Assembly: GCF_003721565.1 (NCBI RefSeq)
Contig: NZ_RJJE01000017.1
Span: 918,636-982,635 of the forward strand
DNA: 64,000 nt
Source of the DNA: Rufibacter immobilis
GTDB taxonomy: Bacteria; Bacteroidota; Bacteroidia; Cytophagales; Hymenobacteraceae
Direction of reading: 5' to 3'
Shown here: piece after piece, positions 61,178 to 64,000 of the stretch
Layout of the letters: every line of letters starts with the position of its first letter
Position numbering within the stretch: the stretch's first letter is position 1
Made by a program: the position numbers and the translations under genes
The notes under the pieces: generated by a model
What the model was told of the DNA's origin: nothing
The model's input: only the letters and a program-made list of their open reading frames with translations
The model's database searches: none

Positions 61178-61681
61178 ATGGAAAACGCACAAAACCAAAA
61201 CCGGGGCGATGTGAAGGCCCTGATAGAGAAAATCAACGATATCAATACCGCCATGCTCAGCACCGTGGAACCAGACGGAACTATCCGCTCGCGTCCCATG
61301 CGCCATCTGAAAGTGGATGAGAGCGGCGCCATCTATTTCTTCACCGGCCACAATTCCGGCAAAGCCGATGAAATCAAGAACGAAAGCCATGTGAACCTGA
61401 GCTACGCCAAACCCGGCGACCAACTGTACGTGTCAGTATCCGGCACAGCCAGCGTGTACCGCGACCAGCAGCAGATTGACGACCTCTGGAACCCGTTCAT
61501 GAAAGCCTGGTTCCCCGAAGGAAAGGAAGACCCGAACATCGCTATCCTGAAAGTGACCATCGACCAAGCCGAGTATTGGGATTCGCCGAGCAGCGCGGTG
61601 GTACATTTATACGGCGTGGTGAAAGCCGCCATTACCGGTGAGCCGCCCCACCCCGGCGAAAACAAAAAGATCAATCTGTAG
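61178..61681 (+). CDS. Pyridoxamine-phosphate-oxidase-fold protein (general stress type)
   Basis: A 167-residue FMN-binding split-barrel protein (IEKINDINTAMLSTVEPDG, SRPMRHLKVDESGAIYFFTG, VNLSYAKPGDQLYVSVSGTASV). This is the general stress protein 26 subgroup, which binds flavin but has no proven vitamin B6 activity. Its promoter region is shared with acpH. Confidence 0.9.
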   Translation: MENAQNQNRGDVKALIEKINDINTAMLSTVEPDGTIRSRPMRHLKVDESGAIYFFTGHNSGKADEIKNESHVNLSYAKPGDQLYVSVSGTASVYRDQQQIDDLWNPFMKAWFPEGKEDPNIAILKVTIDQAEYWDSPSSAVVHLYGVVKAAITGEPPHPGENKKINL

Positions 61682-61690
61682 TTATACAGG

Positions 61691-61718
61691 AGAAAGGGAG
61701 TTCACACTCCCTTTTTTC
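61691..61718 (+). terminator. Rho-independent terminator
   Basis: Stem AAAGGGAGT / ACTCCCTTT, 4-nt loop, followed by TTTCTT, 10 bp after the PPOX-fold gene. Confidence 0.88.
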
Positions 61719-61748
61719 TTGCCCTTACCTCGGCACAATTTGTTTCAT

Positions 61749-61789
61749 GCTGTTTAGGGGCTATTTTTATGAAATAAGGCCCAAAACAG
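61749..61789. repeat. Family A palindrome, copy 24
   Basis: Left arm CTGTTTAGGGGCTATTTTT, right arm AAATAAGGCCCAAAACAG with mismatches. Confidence 0.7.
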
Positions 61790-61804
61790 AAACTACAATT
61801 CACA

Positions 61805-62524
61805 TTGGCTACTCCCCTTTCCCCTGTGCATACCACGCTTACCTTGTTCGGAATCAAACCTGGTCACTGGCGCTGGGGCTTGGCGCAGATGGGTACCTCG
61901 CAGCGGCCGTTGCAGAAGGTAAAAGGCTTGAACTTCTTCAAACTGTTGGGCAGTGGCCAGGGCCGAGGGTTCAGCCTCAAACCCAACTGGTACCGCTACG
62001 GCCTCATGGCCACCTGGTCCTCCCCCGCCGCCGCCGAAGATTTTTTCAAAGGCCACCCGCTTTTAGAGGAATACCGCCAGCACACCTTTGAGCAGTACCA
62101 CCTTGACTTGCAACCGTTGCAGGCGCACGGCCTCTGGAGCGGCCAAAATCCGTTCACATCAGAAACCCTTCCGGCTCCCGCCGATAAACCCATTGCCGTA
62201 CTCACCCGCGCCTCCATCAGACTCACCAAAGCCTTGGATTTCTGGAAACACGTGCCCCAAGCCAGCGCCAGCCTGGATCATGCGAACGGTTTATTAGCAT
62301 CCATTGGCTTAGGCGAAGCTCCTTTTTTGAGGCAAGCCACCTTCAGCCTCTGGAAAGACGAAGCCAGCATGAAGGAATACGCCTATCGCATGGCCGCCCA
62401 CCGCGAAGTCATCAAAAACACCCGCACCCGCGGCTGGTACTCTGAGGAGTTGTTCGCCCGGTTCACCCCGCTGCACAGTGAAGGCACCTGGAATAGCGTG
62501 GATCCTTTGCAGGGGCTGGTGTAA
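61805..62524 (+). CDS. CrtA-like (spheroidene monooxygenase-related) protein
   Basis: A 239-residue protein from a TTG start. TTLTLFGIKPGHWRWGLAQMGT, GLNFFKLLGSGQGRGFSLKPNWYRYGLMATW, LTRASIRLTKALDFWKHVP and MKEYAYRMAAHREVIKNTRTRGWYSEELFARF are characteristic of the CrtA family. True CrtA adds a keto group to carotenoids. No carotenoid gene is nearby, so this may be a heme-binding relative with another substrate. Confidence 0.82.
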   Translation: MATPLSPVHTTLTLFGIKPGHWRWGLAQMGTSQRPLQKVKGLNFFKLLGSGQGRGFSLKPNWYRYGLMATWSSPAAAEDFFKGHPLLEEYRQHTFEQYHLDLQPLQAHGLWSGQNPFTSETLPAPADKPIAVLTRASIRLTKALDFWKHVPQASASLDHANGLLASIGLGEAPFLRQATFSLWKDEASMKEYAYRMAAHREVIKNTRTRGWYSEELFARFTPLHSEGTWNSVDPLQGLV

Positions 62525-62570
62525 TTGGCGCAGACGCTCGCAGGTCCTCCGGACGCTACGAGGTCTTTGG

Positions 62571-62598
62571 GAGTCCTGAGTTCTGAGTCTTGAGTCCA
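62571..62598 (+). repeat. Heptamer array C4
   Basis: Four units GAGTCCT, GAGTTCT, GAGTCTT, GAGTCCA; a fifth degenerate unit follows. Confidence 0.8.
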
Positions 62599-62624
62599 GA
62601 GTTTATAAAGTAAGCTGAGGTAAG

Positions 62625-62760
62625 CTGGCGCGAGACTAAAGTCTCGTGACAAAGGATGATGCGAGTCTCCAGACTCGCCGGGAACCAAGAGCTGTTTTTA
62701 CACACAGGAGTCTGGAGACTCCACCCACCGCAAGGCACGAGTCTGGAGACTTGCGCCAGT
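62625..62760. repeat. Family B composite, four palindromes, inverted relative to 3384-3506
   Basis: Palindromes at 62625-62650, 62661-62682, 62705-62723 and 62736-62760. Reverse-complemented, their order and linkers match the element between alaS and gatB. Confidence 0.85.
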
Positions 62761-62776
62761 ATCTGGGAAAATGAAA

Positions 62777-62820
62777 TTCCGTTTCTGGCCTCTTTCCTTC
62801 AAAACAGCCCGAAAACGGAA
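62777..62820. repeat. Family A palindrome, copy 25 (diverged)
   Basis: Outer arms ATTCCGTTT and AAACGGAA; inner parts altered (CTGGCCTCTTT / AAAACAGCCCG). Confidence 0.6.
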
Positions 62821-62882
62821 AAACAGAATTCCGTCTCAGGTGAGGGCGAACGTTTACACAGAAGAACACGCATACCAAATAA

Positions 62883-62912
62883 TTCCCCTCCTCGGAGGGG
62901 CAGGGGTGGGTT
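62883..62912 (+). repeat. Single-armed family G element
   Basis: CCCCTCCTCGGAGGGG followed by CAGGGGTGGG; same type as the pair at 47784-47870 but without a partner. Confidence 0.7.
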
Positions 62913-62990
62913 CTACCCGTTTACCACCGTAATACCGCCCACTCAAAAGACCTCGTAGCGTGCGCAGCACCTGCGAGCGTCTGCGCCAAT

Positions 62991-63030
62991 GCGTTTAGAG
63001 CTTCTTTTTCTGAAATCAGGCCAAAAACAG
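62991..63030. repeat. Family A palindrome, copy 26 (decayed right arm)
   Basis: Left arm GCGTTTAGAGCTTCTTTTT, right arm ATCAGGCCAAAAACAG. Confidence 0.6.
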
Positions 63031-63087
63031 CCACAGAAACCACGCTCCTGTACGCGGTGAGACTCCTCCTTTTTGCAGAATTTCCCT

Positions 63088-63095
63088 TACTTTTG
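63088..63095 (+). promoter_or_regulatory. Candidate -7 element for leuS
   Basis: TACTTTTG, exact TAnnTTTG match, 53 bp before the leuS ATG. The same octamer precedes alaS. Confidence 0.4.
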
Positions 63096-63148
63096 CCTTC
63101 GGCCTAGTTCGGCCCCTTGAAAAGCACATTCCAACTGAAACCATACCC

Positions 63149-64000
63149 ATGTCAGAGTACGACTACCGATCCATTGAGCAGAAGTGGCAGCGCTTCTGGA
63201 GTGAGAACAAGACGTTCAAGACCGAGATTGACCCTAGCAAACCCAAGTTCTATTCGCTGGACATGTTCCCGTATCCGAGCGGGGCGGGTCTGCACGTGGG
63301 GCACCCGCTGGGCTACATCGCCTCTGACATTGTGAGCCGGTACAAGCGCCTCAAAGGTTTCAACGTGCTGCACCCCATGGGCTTTGACTCCTTCGGCTTG
63401 CCGGCCGAGCAATATGCTATTCAGACCGGGCAGCACCCGGCCGTGACCACCAAGCAGAACATTGAGCGCTACATTGAACAGCTGAACAACCTGGGCTTCT
63501 CCTTCGACTGGGACCGCGAGGTACGCACCTCAGACCCCAGCTACTACAAATGGACCCAGTGGATTTTCATGCAGCTCTTCAACAGCTGGTACAACTACAA
63601 TACAGAAAAAGCCGAGCCTATTGACACGCTGGTGGCCGAGTTCACCATGCGTGGCAACACGCACGTGAATGCCGCCTGCGACGAGGACACGCCGCACGTG
63701 ACCGCCGATGCCTGGGCCCGCCTTTCTGAGAAAGAGCAGCAAGACCTGTTGCTGAAATACCGCCTTACCTTCCTGTCGGAAGCTGTGGTGAACTGGTGTC
63801 CGCAATTAGGAACCGTTCTGGCGAATGACGAGGTAAAAGATGGCGTATCGGAGCGCGGTGGTTATCCGGTGGAGCGTAAACTTATGAAGCAGTGGATGAT
63901 GCGCATCACGGCCTACGCCGAAAGACTGTTGCAGGGCCTTGACACCATTGACTGGCCTGAGCCGGTGAAGGAGATGCAGCGCAACTGGATCGGGAAATCT
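63149..64000 (+). CDS. leuS: Leucyl-tRNA synthetase, 3' partial
   Basis: The first 284 codons are in the window and the frame is open to the right edge. The class I HIGH motif appears in [39 protein letters not shown] and [15 protein letters not shown] are conserved LeuS blocks, and the zinc/editing insertion begins after [15 protein letters not shown]. Cytosolic enzyme charging tRNA(Leu). Confidence 0.98.
   Translation, partial: MSEYDYRSIEQKWQRFWSENKTFKTEIDPSKPKFYSLDMFPYPSGAGLHVGHPLGYIASDIVSRYKRLKGFNVLHPMGFDSFGLPAEQYAIQTGQHPAVTTKQNIERYIEQLNNLGFSFDWDREVRTSDPSYYKWTQWIFMQLFNSWYNYNTEKAEPIDTLVAEFTMRGNTHVNAACDEDTPHVTADAWARLSEKEQQDLLLKYRLTFLSEAVVNWCPQLGTVLANDEVKDGVSERGGYPVERKLMKQWMMRITAYAERLLQGLDTIDWPEPVKEMQRNWIGKS

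Larger units (their letters stand above)
62525..62990. repeat. Family I inverted pair enclosing other repeats
   Basis: About 48-bp arms, both containing GGCGCAGACGCTCGCAGGT and ACGCTACGAGGTCTT in opposite orientation, differing in the seven bases between these blocks. The left arm starts at the CrtA-like stop codon. The ~370 bp enclosed is itself a stack of other repeat families. Confidence 0.85.
62525..63148. other. 624-bp nested repeat island upstream of leuS
   Basis: The longest gene-free stretch of the window. It holds the family I arms (62525-62572 and 62942-62990), heptamer array C4, a four-palindrome family B composite, family A copies 25 and 26, and a one-armed family G element. Plain sequence before leuS carries a -7 match. 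Short open frames inside it are made of repeats. Confidence 0.8.

Noticed and set aside
62636-62958. 80- and 100-codon open frames in the repeat island
   Set aside because: Both consist of family B, A and G repeats; no independent coding signal.
1-64000. tRNA, rRNA or riboswitch genes
   Set aside because: I looked for cloverleaf-like and known leader structures in every gap and found none I could support. A covariance-model scan would be decisive.

Overview
The window is one contiguous piece of a Bacteroidota chromosome, most likely Cytophagales/Hymenobacteraceae (Rufibacter- or Pontibacter-like). The genus is inference. The direct signs are a type IX secretion C-terminal sorting domain, DUF4369-TlpA and DUF885 lipoproteins, weak or absent Shine-Dalgarno sequences, and promoter matches to the Bacteroidota pattern TTTG / TAnnTTTG. 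Coding DNA is GC-rich and densely packed, mostly housekeeping. There is no prophage, CRISPR array, recognisable transposase or RNA gene.

Layout. 1-6.2 kb: end of an unknown gene, a TlpA-type lipoprotein thioredoxin, gatB and alaS. 6.4-9.7 kb: MerR regulator, dprA, an AT-rich secreted protein and a class IV aminotransferase. 9.7-14.3 kb: M19 dipeptidase, threonine synthase, LysR regulator, cupin and a small membrane protein. 14.6-19.9 kb: convergent pncB/pncA (NAD salvage), an amidase lipoprotein, and proB-proA. 20.4-23.4 kb: a 989-residue secreted heparinase-like lyase. 23.5-35.6 kb: a long phenylacetate degradation cluster on the minus strand, read from a TetR regulator through paaE, A, B, C, D, G, H, J, Y, Z and a paaF-like hydratase; no paaK is present here. 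35.8-38.2 kb: small unknown proteins and a cold-shock gene. 38.3-44.1 kb: a molybdenum hydroxylase operon (XdhC chaperone, MocA, Fe-S, FAD/4Fe-4S and Moco subunits) resembling PaoABCD. 44.4-52.1 kb: CPA1 antiporter, Gfo/Idh/MocA oxidoreductase, MFS carrier, an AT-rich foreign-looking P-loop ATPase, thyA and a GNAT acetyltransferase. 52.5-64 kb: DUF885 peptidase-like lipoprotein, coiled-coil membrane protein, zinc-ribbon protein, SF1 helicase, SlyD, a beta-lactamase-fold protein with TPR, AcpH, a PPOX-fold protein, a CrtA-like protein and the start of leuS.

The most unusual content lies between the genes. About 26 copies of a ~40-bp palindrome (called family A here: GCGTTTAGSGGCTSTTTTT, a short centre, then its near complement) occur roughly every 2.5 kb, mostly at gene 3' ends. 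Spacers between co-directional genes also carry inverted pairs drawn from several unrelated families: composite GAGTC palindromes (B), tandem 7-bp repeats with three different cores (C, D, E), and G-rich, GTCATCC-type and other elements (G, H, I). The 7-bp arrays hold fixed distances to gene ends within each family: 8 nt after a stop codon and 10 nt before a start codon. That boundary phasing is the best candidate here for something undescribed.
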